A stretch of 64,000 nucleotides of DNA from Pseudoroseomonas cervicalis (lineage in GTDB: Bacteria > Pseudomonadota > Alphaproteobacteria > Acetobacterales > Acetobacteraceae): contig NZ_JAUTAJ010000004.1 in NCBI RefSeq assembly GCF_030818485.1, positions 1,343,001 through 1,407,000 on the forward strand, in the 5' to 3' direction. Made by a program: the position numbers and the translations under genes. The notes beneath the pieces were generated by a model that saw only the letters and a list, made by a program, of their open reading frames with translations, had not been told where the DNA came from and searched no databases. Each line of letters begins with the position of its first letter. The first letter of the stretch is position 1. This document shows, piece by piece, positions 36,039-45,165 of the stretch.

Positions 36039-36977
36039 TTACCGGAACAGCGAGAGCAGCACTTCCGGCGCCGAATTGGCGGTCGACAGCGCCGTGGTGG
36101 CCAGCTGCTGCTGCGTCTGCAGCGCGGTCAGCCGGGCCGATTCCTTGGCCAGGTCCGCATCCACCAGCGAGCCCAGGCCCTCTTCCATCGCGTCGATGCG
36201 CGAGGTGTTGTAGGTCATCTGGCTCGACACGTAGTTGGCGTCGTTGCCCAGCGCATTCTGCGTCGTGTTGACCGTGGAGGTCAGCGACACGAAGGTCTTC
36301 AGCACGATGCCGCCCGAGGCGGTGGTCACCTCGGTGATGTCGCCGGTGCCGTCGCGGCCCTGCAGCAGCGCCGCCGCCTCTTCCGCCGAAATCTCTTCGA
36401 TCGCAGAAATGTCGGTGGCGATGTCGGCGGTGAAGCTCAGCGCGTCGGCGCTCGTATCGGCCGCGTTGACGGTGTAGGTCTGGCCCTTTTCGTTGCGGGT
36501 CACTTCCATCGAGCCACCCTCGAAGGCGGCGCCGGTCAGCGGATCGATGGCGGCGGAGCCCAGCAGGCGGGTGCCGTTATAGGCGGCGTCCTGCAGCGTC
36601 GTGTTCATCTGGCCGATGAGCGACTTGAACTGCTCGGTGTACTGCTTGCGGGTCTCGGTATCGATTCCCGAATTGGACAGCGCCGTCAGCACCTTGCTGA
36701 CCTCGTTGCCCAGCTTGTTCGACACCGTCTCCACCGCCTTCAGCGTGCTGGAAAGCAGGCCGTCAACGCCGCCGAGCTGGTCATTGGCGGAGTTCAGGCC
36801 GGTCACGTCCGCGCGGACCTTCTGGGCCACGGCGTAGGCGGCGCCATCATCCTTGGCGTCGGACACCTTGAAGCCGGTCGACACCTTCTTCTGGGTGGTG
36901 TCGAGCTGCTCGTTGATCTTGTTCAGCGACTGCAGCGCAACCTTGGCGCCGGAGTTCGTGATGACCGAGTTGGCCAT
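36039..36977 (-). CDS. fliC: Flagellin, copy 1
   Basis: The filament subunit, 312 residues, a short flagellin with conserved D0/D1 ends and a small middle domain. The N-terminus reads MANSVITNSGAKVALQSLNK, the C-terminus SANSAPEVLLSLFR; the central ~residues 140-215 differ most from copy 2. AGGAA lies seven bases before ATG 36977. Exported by the type III apparatus. It is likely controlled by FlbT/FlaF through the shared leader. Symbol by family only; alphaproteobacterial names vary. Confidence 0.95.
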   Translation of the reverse strand: MANSVITNSGAKVALQSLNKINEQLDTTQKKVSTGFKVSDAKDDGAAYAVAQKVRADVTGLNSANDQLGGVDGLLSSTLKAVETVSNKLGNEVSKVLTALSNSGIDTETRKQYTEQFKSLIGQMNTTLQDAAYNGTRLLGSAAIDPLTGAAFEGGSMEVTRNEKGQTYTVNAADTSADALSFTADIATDISAIEEISAEEAAALLQGRDGTGDITEVTTASGGIVLKTFVSLTSTVNTTQNALGNDANYVSSQMTYNTSRIDAMEEGLGSLVDADLAKESARLTALQTQQQLATTALSTANSAPEVLLSLFR

Positions 36978-37164
36978 GGCTTCATTCCTGTTCAGCGACA
37001 CCGCCTGCTTTTAGGCGGCGCGGCCAGCTGCTCCCTGTCTTTTCTGGGGGCGTCTGGCCGGGAAGGAAGGTCACCGCGCGGATCATCCGCCGTACCATCC
37101 GTCTCCACCCGATCCTGGGGCGGCAAGGGGAAGCTCGCCCGGGATTATGAACGGCATGTTTACG
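36978..37164 (-). promoter_or_regulatory. Promoter and structured leader of flagellin 1
   Basis: Shares long blocks with the leader of flagellin 2. The promoter-like 20-mer CGTAAACATGCCGTTCATAA (37145-37164, minus strand) and a 32-base block (37069-37100) are identical in both. Two hairpins occur near the start codon: 36999-37020 (arms CRCCGCCT/AGGCGGYG, AAAAGC loop on the RNA) and 37021-37060 (arms CGGCCAG/CTGGCCG with AAAAGACAGGG in the loop). Candidate FlbT target. Confidence 0.65.
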
Positions 37165-37317
37165 ATTGCGGCGCGAATGCGCGGGGTGGCGAAAAAACGC
37201 CCCACGGGTGGCCAGATCGGCCACGGACCGCCCTGGATCGCGTCCTGGGCGCAAGGCCGCGCCCCGCAGGGCCGGCAACAAGAAGGCCGGGGACGCCATG
37301 GCGCCCCCGGCCCGGTC

Positions 37318-37338
37318 AAAAACCCCGCCCTGGCGGGG
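37318..37338 (-). terminator. Intrinsic terminator after flagellin 2
   Basis: On the minus strand CCCCGC-CAGG-GCGGGG followed by five T, ten bases beyond the flagellin 2 stop. It uncouples the two flagellin transcripts. Confidence 0.8.
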
Positions 37339-37347
37339 CCAGGTTTG

Positions 37348-38286
37348 TTACCGGAACAGCGACAGCAGCACCTGCGGCGCCGAATTGGCGGTCGACAGCG
37401 CCGTGGTGGCCAGCTGCTGCTGCGTCTGCAGCGCGGTCAGGCGGGCCGATTCCTTGGCCAGGTCGGCATCCACCAGCGAGCCCAGGCCCTCCTCCATCGC
37501 GTCGATGCGCGAGGAATTGTAGCTCATCTGGCTCGACACGTAGTTGGCGTCGTTGCCCAGCTGGTTCTGCGTCGAGTTGACCGAGGAGGTCAGCGAGACG
37601 AAGGTCTTCAGCTCGATGCCGCCCGAGGCGAGGGTCACGGTATCGATGGCGCCGGTGCCGTCGCGGCCCTGCAGCAGCGCCGACGCCTCTTCCGCCGTGA
37701 TCTCCTCGATCGCCGAGATGTCGGTGGCGATGTCGGTGGTGAAGCTCAGCGCGTCGGCGCTGGAGGCATCGGCGTTGACGGTGTAGGTCTGGCCCTTCTC
37801 GTTGCGGGTCACTTCCATCGAACCGCCGATATAGGCGGCACCGGTCAGCGGATCATTGGCCGTGGAGGAGAGGAGGCGGGTGCCGTTATAGCTGGCATCC
37901 TGCAGCGTCGTGTTCATCTGGCCGACGAGCGACTTGAACTGCTCGGTGTACTGCTTGCGGGTCTCGGTATCGATGCCCGAATTGGACAGCGCCGTCAGCA
38001 CCTTGCTGACCTCGTTGCCCAGCTTGTTCGACACGGTCTCGACCGCCTTCAGCGTGCTGGTCAGCAAGCCGTTCACGCCGCCGAGCTGGTCATTGGCGGA
38101 GTTCAGGCCGGTCACGTCGGCGCGCACCTTCTGGGCGACGGCGTAGGCGGCGCCGTCATCCTTGGCGTCGGCGACCTTGTAGCCGGTCGACACCTTCTTC
38201 TGGGTGGTGTCGAGCTGGCTGTTGATCTTGTTGAGCGACTGCAGCGCGACCTTGGCGCCGGAGTTGGTGATGACCGAATTGGCCAT
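37348..38286 (-). CDS. fliC: Flagellin, copy 2
   Basis: 312 residues, nearly identical to copy 1 over the first ~140 and last ~100 residues (for example KVSTGYKVADAKDDGAAYAV versus FKVSDAKDDG in copy 1). Differences cluster in the surface-exposed middle (YIGGSMEV, DASSADALSFTTD, GAIDTVTLASGGIEL). It is a recent tandem duplication including the leader. It probably contributes to a mixed filament or antigenic/phage-receptor variation. AGGAA precedes the ATG. Confidence 0.95.
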   Translation of the reverse strand: MANSVITNSGAKVALQSLNKINSQLDTTQKKVSTGYKVADAKDDGAAYAVAQKVRADVTGLNSANDQLGGVNGLLTSTLKAVETVSNKLGNEVSKVLTALSNSGIDTETRKQYTEQFKSLVGQMNTTLQDASYNGTRLLSSTANDPLTGAAYIGGSMEVTRNEKGQTYTVNADASSADALSFTTDIATDISAIEEITAEEASALLQGRDGTGAIDTVTLASGGIELKTFVSLTSSVNSTQNQLGNDANYVSSQMSYNSSRIDAMEEGLGSLVDADLAKESARLTALQTQQQLATTALSTANSAPQVLLSLFR

Positions 38287-38467
38287 GGGTGCTGTTCCTG
38301 ATCAGCAACACCGCCTGCTTTTAGGCGGTGCGGCCAGGGCCCTGTCTTTTGAGAGGCCTGGCCGGGAGGAGGGTCACCGCGCGGATCATCCGCCGTACCA
38401 TCCTTCTCCGCCCGGTCCTGGGGCAGCCCTCCGAAGCTGGCGCGGATTTATGAACGGCATGTTTACG
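38287..38467 (-). promoter_or_regulatory. Promoter and structured leader of flagellin 2
   Basis: Copy of the flagellin 1 leader. Hairpin 38309-38330 (8-bp arms CACCGCCT/AGGCGGTG), hairpin 38331-38364 (arms CGGCCAGG/CCTGGCCG, RNA loop again containing AAAAGACAGGG), identical block 38372-38403 and the identical promoter-like 20-mer at 38448-38467. Confidence 0.65.
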
Positions 38468-38632
38468 GCGGTCATCCTGTTGTCGCCATTCTGACAAGGC
38501 CGCCGCCCCCGCCGCCGCCTGCCTCCTTGCACGATTTTCTGCCGAATCGGCCGGCATGAATGATCGGCAGGTTAACAAGCTGGTCCGAACTCCGCGCCAC
38601 CTTGCCGCTCCGGCATAACTAGGATTCGCGGC
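38468..38632 (+). promoter_or_regulatory. Upstream region of the che operon with GTTAACA
   Basis: GTTAACA at 38572-38578 lies 54 bases before the cheA start, and TAACTA (about 38616-38621) lies near the start. No strong ribosome site precedes cheA. Confidence 0.5.
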
Positions 38633-41254
38633 ATGGACGACCTCATTGCGGAATTCCTGGCGGAGACCAACGAGGCCCTGGCCGAGCTGGACACCGCCCT
38701 GGTGGACCTCGAGCGCGCCTCCGAGGACAGCGAGATCCTGGCGCGCATCTTCCGCATGGTGCACAGCGTCAAGGGCACCTGCGGCTTCCTCGGCCTGTCG
38801 CGGCTCGAGGCGGTCGCGCATGCCGCCGAATCCCTCCTTGGCCTGTATCGCGACGGCGACATCCCCGTCACCCAGGATGGCATCACCGCCGTCCTGGCGG
38901 CGATCGACACCATCCGCATGATCATGGCCGGCCTGGCCGAGACCGGGGCCGAGCCGGCCGGCGACGACACCGCCCTGGTGGCGCAGCTGACCGCCGCCGC
39001 CGAGCCGCAGCCCGCCGCCGCCGCGCCGGCCGCTGCCCCGCCGCCGGCCGCCGCCGCGCCGGAGGAGCCGGAGGAGGCCGAGCCGGAGCCCCTCGCCGCC
39101 GCCCTCCCCGAGGCCGCGCCGCTGGCCGCCGCCGCGCCCGCCCTCGCCGCCCGGGCCGAGCCCGCCGCCGACGCCCCGAAGCCGGCCGAGGACAAGGCCG
39201 GCGACAAGGCGGCGCATGCCGACCCCTCCCTGCCGGTGCAGGCCATCCGCGTCTCGCTCACCGTGCTGGATGAGCTGATGACGCTCGCCTCCGAGCTGGT
39301 GCTGGTGCGCAACCAGCTGCTGCAGGTCGCCCGCAGCCAGGCCGACACGCCCTTCGCCGCGCCGCTGCAGCGCCTGTCGCGCATCACCTCCGACCTGCAG
39401 GAAGGGGTGATGAAGACGCGCATGCAGCCGGTCTCCGCCGCCTGGGCCAAGCTGCCCCGGCTGGTGCGCGACCTCGGCGCCGAGCTCGGCAAGCGCATCG
39501 ACCTGTCGATGAGCGGCGGCGACACCGAGCTGGACCGCCAGGTGCTGGAGCTGATCAAGGATCCGCTCACCCATATGGTGCGCAACAGCGCCGATCACGG
39601 GCTGGAAATGCCCGAGGAGCGCCGCGCCGCCGGCAAGCCGCTGGCCGGCCGCATCTCGCTCTCCGCCCGGCAGGAGGGCGGGCGCATCGTCATCGAGCTG
39701 GCCGATGACGGGCGCGGGTTGAACATCGCCAAGATCCGTGTCCGTGCCGTCGAGCGCGGCCTGGCCACCGAGGCCGCCGTCGCGGTGATGGACGATGCCG
39801 AGGTGGCGCGCTTCATCTTCCGCCCCGGCTTCTCCACCGCCGCCGCCGTCACCGCCGTCTCCGGCCGCGGCGTCGGCATGGATGTGGTGCGCAGCAATAT
39901 CGAGCGCATCGGCGGCACGGTGGACCTGCAGACGGTCGAGGGCCACGGCACCACGCTGATCATCCGCATCCCGCTGACGCTGGCCATCATCTCCGGCCTG
40001 GTGGTGCAGGCCGCCGGCGAGCGCTTCGCCGTGCCGCAGGCGGCGGTGGTGGAGCTGGTGCGGGTCGGCTCCGGCGGCGCCACGGTGGAGTGGCTGGACG
40101 ATGCGCCGGTGATCCGGCTGCGCGGCCAGCTGCTGCCGCTGGTGCAGCTCGGCGCGCTGCTGGGGCTCGCCGCGCCGCACCCCTCGGGCTCGGCCGCGCA
40201 GGGCTTCGTCGCCGTGCTGCAGGGCGATTCGGCGCGCTACGGCCTGTTCGTCGACGGCGTCTTCGACACCGAGGAAATCGTGGTCAAGCCGGTGGCGCCG
40301 ATCCTGCGCGACCTGCAGGCCTTCTCCGGCAACACCATCCTGGGCGATGGCGGCGTCATCATGATCCTCGACCCGGCGGGTCTGGCCCGCATGGCCGGCC
40401 TCGGCACCGCGCGCAAGGAGGCGGCGCAGGCCGTCGCCGCCAGCACGGAGGAGACCGGCTCGCAGCTGCTGCTGTTCCGCGCCGGCGGCCAGGCGACGCC
40501 GATCGCCGTGCCGCTCGGCCTGGTGGCGCGGCTCGAGGCGCTGCCCTCCGACAGCATCGAGATCGCCGGCAACCGCCCCTCCGTCCAGTATCGCGGCCAG
40601 CTCATGCCGCTGCTGCCGCTCGGTCCCTGGACGCAGCCGCCCGCGGGCGGCACGCAGCACCTGCTGGTGTTCCAGGATGGCACGCGCAGCCTCGGCCTGA
40701 TGGTGGACGAGATTCTCGACGTCATCGAGGAGCGGCTGGTGCTGCGCCCGTCCAATGACCGCGCCGGCTTCCTGGGCAGCGCCGTCGTCGCCGGCCGCGC
40801 CGCCGATGTGCTGGATTGCGCGCATTGGCTGCGGCTTGGCGACCCGAGCTGGTTCGGCAAGACCGAGCAGGCGGCGCCGCGCGTGCTGGTGGTGGAGGAC
40901 AGTGGCTTCTTCCGCCAGCTGGTGGTGCCCGCCCTGACCTCGGCCGGCTATGACGTCACCGCCTGCGCCGAACCGGCCGAGGCGCTGAAGCTGCGCGCCG
41001 GCGGCGCCATGTTCGACGTGGTGCTGAGCGACATCGAGATGCCCAACATGGACGGTTTCGGCTTCGTGGCCGAGATCCGCCGCGAAGGGCCGTGGCAGAA
41101 GCTGCCGGTGGTGGCGCTCAGCAGCCGCTCCAGCCCGGCCGACATCGCCCGCGGCCGCGCCGCCGGCTTCACCGACCATGTCGCCAAATTCGACAGCGAG
41201 CGTGTCCTCGGCGCCCTGACGCGCGCCCTGGCCCATGCGAAGGAAGCCGCCTGA
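38633..41254 (+). CDS. cheA: Hybrid chemotaxis histidine kinase CheA with two CheW-like domains and a receiver
   Basis: 873 residues. Hpt domain with phospho-acceptor His44 in RMVHSVKGTCGFL; a ~100-residue Ala/Pro/Glu linker where the CheY/CheB-binding P2 domain would be; dimerisation helices (~205-265); ATPase with HMVRNSADHGLE, DDGRGL and GRGVGMDVV; one CheW-like domain (~450-585); a second, diverged CheW-like domain (~600-735); and a C-terminal receiver with Asp in DVVLSDIEMPNMDG. It takes signals from the receptors and phosphorylates CheY and CheB. The receiver may act as phosphate sink. The stop overlaps the cheW ATG. Confidence 0.95.
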   Translation: MDDLIAEFLAETNEALAELDTALVDLERASEDSEILARIFRMVHSVKGTCGFLGLSRLEAVAHAAESLLGLYRDGDIPVTQDGITAVLAAIDTIRMIMAGLAETGAEPAGDDTALVAQLTAAAEPQPAAAAPAAAPPPAAAAPEEPEEAEPEPLAAALPEAAPLAAAAPALAARAEPAADAPKPAEDKAGDKAAHADPSLPVQAIRVSLTVLDELMTLASELVLVRNQLLQVARSQADTPFAAPLQRLSRITSDLQEGVMKTRMQPVSAAWAKLPRLVRDLGAELGKRIDLSMSGGDTELDRQVLELIKDPLTHMVRNSADHGLEMPEERRAAGKPLAGRISLSARQEGGRIVIELADDGRGLNIAKIRVRAVERGLATEAAVAVMDDAEVARFIFRPGFSTAAAVTAVSGRGVGMDVVRSNIERIGGTVDLQTVEGHGTTLIIRIPLTLAIISGLVVQAAGERFAVPQAAVVELVRVGSGGATVEWLDDAPVIRLRGQLLPLVQLGALLGLAAPHPSGSAAQGFVAVLQGDSARYGLFVDGVFDTEEIVVKPVAPILRDLQAFSGNTILGDGGVIMILDPAGLARMAGLGTARKEAAQAVAASTEETGSQLLLFRAGGQATPIAVPLGLVARLEALPSDSIEIAGNRPSVQYRGQLMPLLPLGPWTQPPAGGTQHLLVFQDGTRSLGLMVDEILDVIEERLVLRPSNDRAGFLGSAVVAGRAADVLDCAHWLRLGDPSWFGKTEQAAPRVLVVEDSGFFRQLVVPALTSAGYDVTACAEPAEALKLRAGGAMFDVVLSDIEMPNMDGFGFVAEIRREGPWQKLPVVALSSRSSPADIARGRAAGFTDHVAKFDSERVLGALTRALAHAKEAA

Positions 41255-41772
41255 TGAGCGCCGCCCAGTCCCAGAGCCAGACCCTCCCCCGCTCCCAGCC
41301 GCGCGGCGAGGCCGCGGATGGCGAGCCGCGCCTGCTGCTGACCCTGCTGGTGGATGGGCGGCTCTGCGGCATCCCGGTGCCGCGGGTGCGCGATGTGCTG
41401 CGCGGCGACCAGATCGCCCGCGTGCCGCTGGCGCCCCCCGGCGTCGCCGGCGTGCTGAACCTGCGCGGCCGCATCGTCACCGCCGTCGACCTGCGCAACC
41501 GGCTCGGCCTGCCGCCGGCCGAGAGCGGTGCCGGCGGCATGAGCGTGGTGGTCGAGCATGAGGGCGAGCTGTACAGCCTGCTCGCCGATGATGTGCGCGA
41601 GGTGCTCTCGCTCTCGGCCGATGTGCGCGAGGACGCGCCGGCGACGCTGTCCGAGGCCTGGCGCGAGCACACCTCCGCCGTGCACCGGCTGGAGGGCGGG
41701 CTGCTGATCGAGCTGGACACCGAGCGGCTGCTGGCCTTCGGCGCGCGCGCCGTGGCGGATAGCCGCCGGTGA
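41254..41772 (+). CDS. cheW: Chemotaxis coupling protein CheW
   Basis: 172 residues. Links receptors to CheA. The CheW core shows CGIPVPRVRDVLRG and PPGVAGVLNLRGRIVTAVDLRNRLGL. The first ~25 residues are a Gln/Ser-rich tail. The one-base ATGA overlap with cheA and the four-base overlap with cheB suggest fixed stoichiometry. Confidence 0.95.
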   Translation: MSAAQSQSQTLPRSQPRGEAADGEPRLLLTLLVDGRLCGIPVPRVRDVLRGDQIARVPLAPPGVAGVLNLRGRIVTAVDLRNRLGLPPAESGAGGMSVVVEHEGELYSLLADDVREVLSLSADVREDAPATLSEAWREHTSAVHRLEGGLLIELDTERLLAFGARAVADSRR

Positions 41773-42947
41773 CGCTGGAGCTGCCCGAGGCTCCTGCGAC
41801 GGCGTCCGGCGGCGCCGCGCCGCTGCGCGTGCTGCTCTGCGACGACAGCGCGGTGATCCGCGCCGCCATGGCGCGCATCCTGCACGCCGATCCGGGCATC
41901 CAGGTGGTGGCCCGCGCCCGCCATGGCGAGGAGGCGGTCGCCGCCATCCGCCGCGGCGGCATCGACCTGGCCGTCATCGATATCGAGATGCCGGTGATGG
42001 ACGGGCTGACCGCCCTGCCGCTGCTGCTGCAGGCCGATCCGGGCTTGCGCGTCATCGTCTGCTCGACGCTGACCACCAAGGGCGCGGCGGCGGCGATGGA
42101 GGCGATGCGGCGCGGCGCCGCCGACTGCCTGCCCAAGCCCTCCAGCGCCGAGGAGGCCGCCTTCGCGGCCGAGCTGGTTGCCCTCGTCAAGGGCCATGGC
42201 GCGCTGCGCCGGCGCAGCGCGCCGACGCCGGCGCTGAACATGACGGTGGCGCCGCCCACCCCCTCCCCGGCCGTGGCGCCCCGCCCGGCCGCGCCGGCGC
42301 CGCCACCCGCCGCCGCGCCGCGCCCCGCCGCCCCGGCGCTGCCGGCCGCGCCCCGCGCGCCGCGCGCGCCGATGCCGCTGGCCATCGCCGCCATCGGCTC
42401 CTCCACCGGCGGGCCGGAAGCGCTGGCCGCCGTGTTCCGCGCCTTCCGCCAGCCGCCGCGCATGCCGCTGCTGCTGACCCAGCACATGCCCACCGCCTTC
42501 ATCCCGATGCTGGCGCAGCACCTCTCGCGCCTCGGCCCGGTGCCGGTGGATGTGGCGCAGGAGGGCGAGAAGCTGCTGCCCGGCCGCGCCTATCTGGCGC
42601 CGGGCGGGCGGCACATGCTGGTCGCTTCCGGCAGCCCGCCCAGCATCACCCTCTCCGACGGGCCGGAGGAGCATTTCTGCCGCCCCGCCGTGGACCCGAT
42701 GCTGCGCAGCCTGGCCCAGGTCTATGGCGGCCGCGCTCTGGTCGCGGTGCTGACCGGCATGGGCCATGATGGCGGCGCCGGCGCCGCGGCGGTGGATGCG
42801 GCCGGCGGGCTGGTGCTGGCGCAGGATGCCGCCACCAGCGTCGTCTGGGGCATGCCCGGCGCGGTGGTGGAGCGCAACGCGGCGCGCGAGGTGCTGCCGC
42901 TGCCGCAACTCGCCGCCCGCATCGCCGAGCTGACCGGCGGCGCCTGA
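41769..42947 (+). CDS. cheB: Chemotaxis methylesterase/response regulator CheB
   Basis: 392 residues. Removes methyl groups from receptors (and deamidates Gln) when phosphorylated. Receiver domain with Asp in LAVIDIEMPVMDG (residues ~50-76), a long Ala/Pro linker (~160-200), and a methylesterase domain with the Ser in SSTGGPEAL, His in LLTQHMP and Asp in TGMGHDGGAGA. It starts with GTG in a GTGA overlap with cheW. Confidence 0.95.
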   Translation: MTLELPEAPATASGGAAPLRVLLCDDSAVIRAAMARILHADPGIQVVARARHGEEAVAAIRRGGIDLAVIDIEMPVMDGLTALPLLLQADPGLRVIVCSTLTTKGAAAAMEAMRRGAADCLPKPSSAEEAAFAAELVALVKGHGALRRRSAPTPALNMTVAPPTPSPAVAPRPAAPAPPPAAAPRPAAPALPAAPRAPRAPMPLAIAAIGSSTGGPEALAAVFRAFRQPPRMPLLLTQHMPTAFIPMLAQHLSRLGPVPVDVAQEGEKLLPGRAYLAPGGRHMLVASGSPPSITLSDGPEEHFCRPAVDPMLRSLAQVYGGRALVAVLTGMGHDGGAGAAAVDAAGGLVLAQDAATSVVWGMPGAVVERNAAREVLPLPQLAARIAELTGGA

Positions 42948-42957
42948 ACCGCCGGCC

Positions 42958-43800
42958 ATGAGCGAGTCCGGCTTCCACGACATCGCCCGCGCCATCCGCG
43001 GCGTCTCCGGCCTGGTGCTGGCGCCGGAGCAGGACTACCTGCTGGAGACGCGGCTGGGCCCCGTGCTGCGCCGGCACGGCCTGCCGGACCTGCCGGCGCT
43101 GGCCCGCCGGCTGCGCGCCCCCGGCAGCGCGGCGCTGGCGCGCGAGGCGGCGCTGGCCACCGCGACGCATGAGACCAGCTTCTTCCGCGACGAGGCGCCC
43201 TTCCTGCATCTGGCGCGCGCCCTGCCGCGCCTGGCCGCCGCCCGCGGCGGCCCGGCGAAGCTGCGCTTCTGGTCGGCCGCCTGCTCCTCCGGCCAGGAGG
43301 CCTGCTCGCTGGCCATCCTGGCCGATGAGCTGCGCCATCAGCTGGGCGGGCGCGGCGTCGAGATCATCGGCACCGACCTCTCGCCCGCCATGGTGGAACG
43401 CGCCCGCCAGGCGCTGTATTCCGGTTTCGAGGTGCGGCGCGGCCTGTCCGAGGCGCGCCTCGCCCACTGCTTCGCGGCGGAGGCGGAGGGCCACCGGCTG
43501 CGCCCGGGCTTACGCGCACTCTGCCGCTTCGAGCAGGCCAATCTGGTGGAGGAACCGGCCATCGCCGGCCCCTTCGAGGTGATCATGCTGCGCAACCTGC
43601 TGATCTACCTGGATGCGCCGACCAAGGAGCGTGTGGTGGAGCATTGCGCCCGCCGCCTGGCGCCGGAGGGTGTGCTGTATCTCGGCGCCGCCGAGGTGCT
43701 GCTGTCGCTGCGCACCCGCATGGCGCCGCTGCCCGGCTGCCATGGCGCTTACCGGCTCGACACCCCAGCCGCCCGCGCCTTCTGGGAGGCGGCGGCGTGA
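42958..43800 (+). CDS. cheR: Chemotaxis methyltransferase CheR
   Basis: 280 residues. Methylates receptor glutamates with S-adenosylmethionine. Landmarks: HETSFFRDEAPFLHL, the SAM-binding WSAACSSGQEACSLAIL (residues ~105-121), GTDLSPAMVERAR, and IMLRNLLIYLD. The usual NVLIY reads NLLIY. It lies ten bases after cheB and overlaps the fliI GTG by four bases. Confidence 0.95.
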   Translation: MSESGFHDIARAIRGVSGLVLAPEQDYLLETRLGPVLRRHGLPDLPALARRLRAPGSAALAREAALATATHETSFFRDEAPFLHLARALPRLAAARGGPAKLRFWSAACSSGQEACSLAILADELRHQLGGRGVEIIGTDLSPAMVERARQALYSGFEVRRGLSEARLAHCFAAEAEGHRLRPGLRALCRFEQANLVEEPAIAGPFEVIMLRNLLIYLDAPTKERVVEHCARRLAPEGVLYLGAAEVLLSLRTRMAPLPGCHGAYRLDTPAARAFWEAAA

Positions 43801-45161
43801 CCCAGCGCCCGGCCCCCCTCGCCGCCCGGGCCCGCCAGGCCGCCGGCCTGCTGCGCGCCCTGCCGCAGGGCCGCATCGCCGGGCGGGTGCTGTCGGCCGG
43901 CGCGCTCTCGGTCGAGATCGGCGGGCTGCAGCCCTTCCTGTCCGTCGGCGCCCGGGTCGCGGTGGAGACCGCGCATGGCGAAGTGCCGGCCGAGGTGGTG
44001 GCGCTCGCCAACGGCCAGGCCCGCGCCATGGCCTATGGCACCATGGAGGGGGTGCGGCTCGGTGCCCCGGTGCTGTTCCAGGGCGAGGCGCGGCTGCATC
44101 CGGACGAATCCTGGCTCGGCCGGGTGGTCGATCCGCTGGGCCGGCCGATGGATGGCAAGGGCCCGCTCGGCCATGCGCCGCAGGGGCGGCGCCTGCGCGG
44201 CGGCCCGCCCGAGGCCGGGCTGCGCGCGCGGCTCGGCCCGCGACTCGATCTCGGCGTGCGGGCGCTGGACGCCTTCTGCACCATGCGGCGCGGCCAGCGC
44301 CTCGGCCTGTTCGCCGCCTCCGGCGTCGGCAAATCCACCCTGCTGTCGATGCTGGCGCGCGGCGCCGAATGCGATGTCGCCGTGCTCTGCCTGGTGGGCG
44401 AGCGCGGCCGCGAGCTGCGCGAATTCATCGAGGATGATCTGGGCGAGGCCGGGCTCGCCCGCAGCGTCGTCATCTGCGCCACCTCCGACACCCCGCCGCT
44501 GATGCGGCGTGAGGCCGCCTATGCGGCGATGACCGTCGCCGAGAGCCTGGCGAATGACGGCCGCCATGTGCTGCTGATGATGGACAGCGTGACGCGCTTC
44601 GCGCTCGCCTGCCGCGAGATCGGCCTGGCCGCTGGCGAGCCGCCGGCGACGCGCGGCTACACCCCCGGCGTCTTCGCGGAACTCCCGCGCCTGCTGGAGC
44701 GCGCCGGCCCCTGCCTGGAGCGCCAGGGCGGCGCCATCACCGGCCTGTTCACCGTCCTCGTCGAGGGCGACGACCATGACGAGCCGATCGCCGATGCGGT
44801 GCGCGGCATCCTGGACGGGCATGTGGTGCTGGACCGCAAGATCGGCGAGCGCGGCCGCTGGCCCGCCATCGACATCCTGCGCAGCCTGTCGCGCACCGTG
44901 CCCGGTTGCCTGGAGCCCGGGGAGCGCGAGGTGATGCAGCGCGCCCGCGGCATCCTGTCGCTGCAGGCCGACATGGCGGAGCTGGTGCGGCTCGGCGCCT
45001 ATCGCACCGGCACCGACCCGGCGGTGGACGAGGCGCTGCGCCTGGCACCCCGCATCGAGGCCTTCCTGCGCCAGCGCAAGGACGAACCCCTGATGACCAC
45101 GGCCGATGCCTTCGCGGCGCTGGCCGAGGCGATGCAGGAGGCCCCCCCTGCCCGCGCCTGA
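43797..45161 (+). CDS. fliI: Flagellar export ATPase FliI
   Basis: 454 residues. Energises and primes export of rod, hook and filament proteins. Landmarks: GRVVDPLGRPMDGKG, Walker A FAASGVGKST (~175-184), LVGERGRELREF, Walker B VLLMMDSVTRFA, and GRWPAIDILRSLSR. It starts with GTG inside the cheR stop (GTGA), so the chemotaxis and export genes are one operon, an uncommon but not unique link. Confidence 0.95.
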   Translation: MTQRPAPLAARARQAAGLLRALPQGRIAGRVLSAGALSVEIGGLQPFLSVGARVAVETAHGEVPAEVVALANGQARAMAYGTMEGVRLGAPVLFQGEARLHPDESWLGRVVDPLGRPMDGKGPLGHAPQGRRLRGGPPEAGLRARLGPRLDLGVRALDAFCTMRRGQRLGLFAASGVGKSTLLSMLARGAECDVAVLCLVGERGRELREFIEDDLGEAGLARSVVICATSDTPPLMRREAAYAAMTVAESLANDGRHVLLMMDSVTRFALACREIGLAAGEPPATRGYTPGVFAELPRLLERAGPCLERQGGAITGLFTVLVEGDDHDEPIADAVRGILDGHVVLDRKIGERGRWPAIDILRSLSRTVPGCLEPGEREVMQRARGILSLQADMAELVRLGAYRTGTDPAVDEALRLAPRIEAFLRQRKDEPLMTTADAFAALAEAMQEAPPARA

Positions 45162-45165
45162 CCCG

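Noticed and set aside
37069..37100. Sigma-54 promoter in the flagellin leaders (TGGTACGGCGGATGA on the minus strand)
   Set aside because: The -24 half is acceptable but the -12 GC is missing. The conservation is better explained by leader duplication.
38321..41236. Long minus-strand frame opposite cheA
   Set aside because: His/Gln/Arg-rich shadow of the cheA codons. No family pattern.
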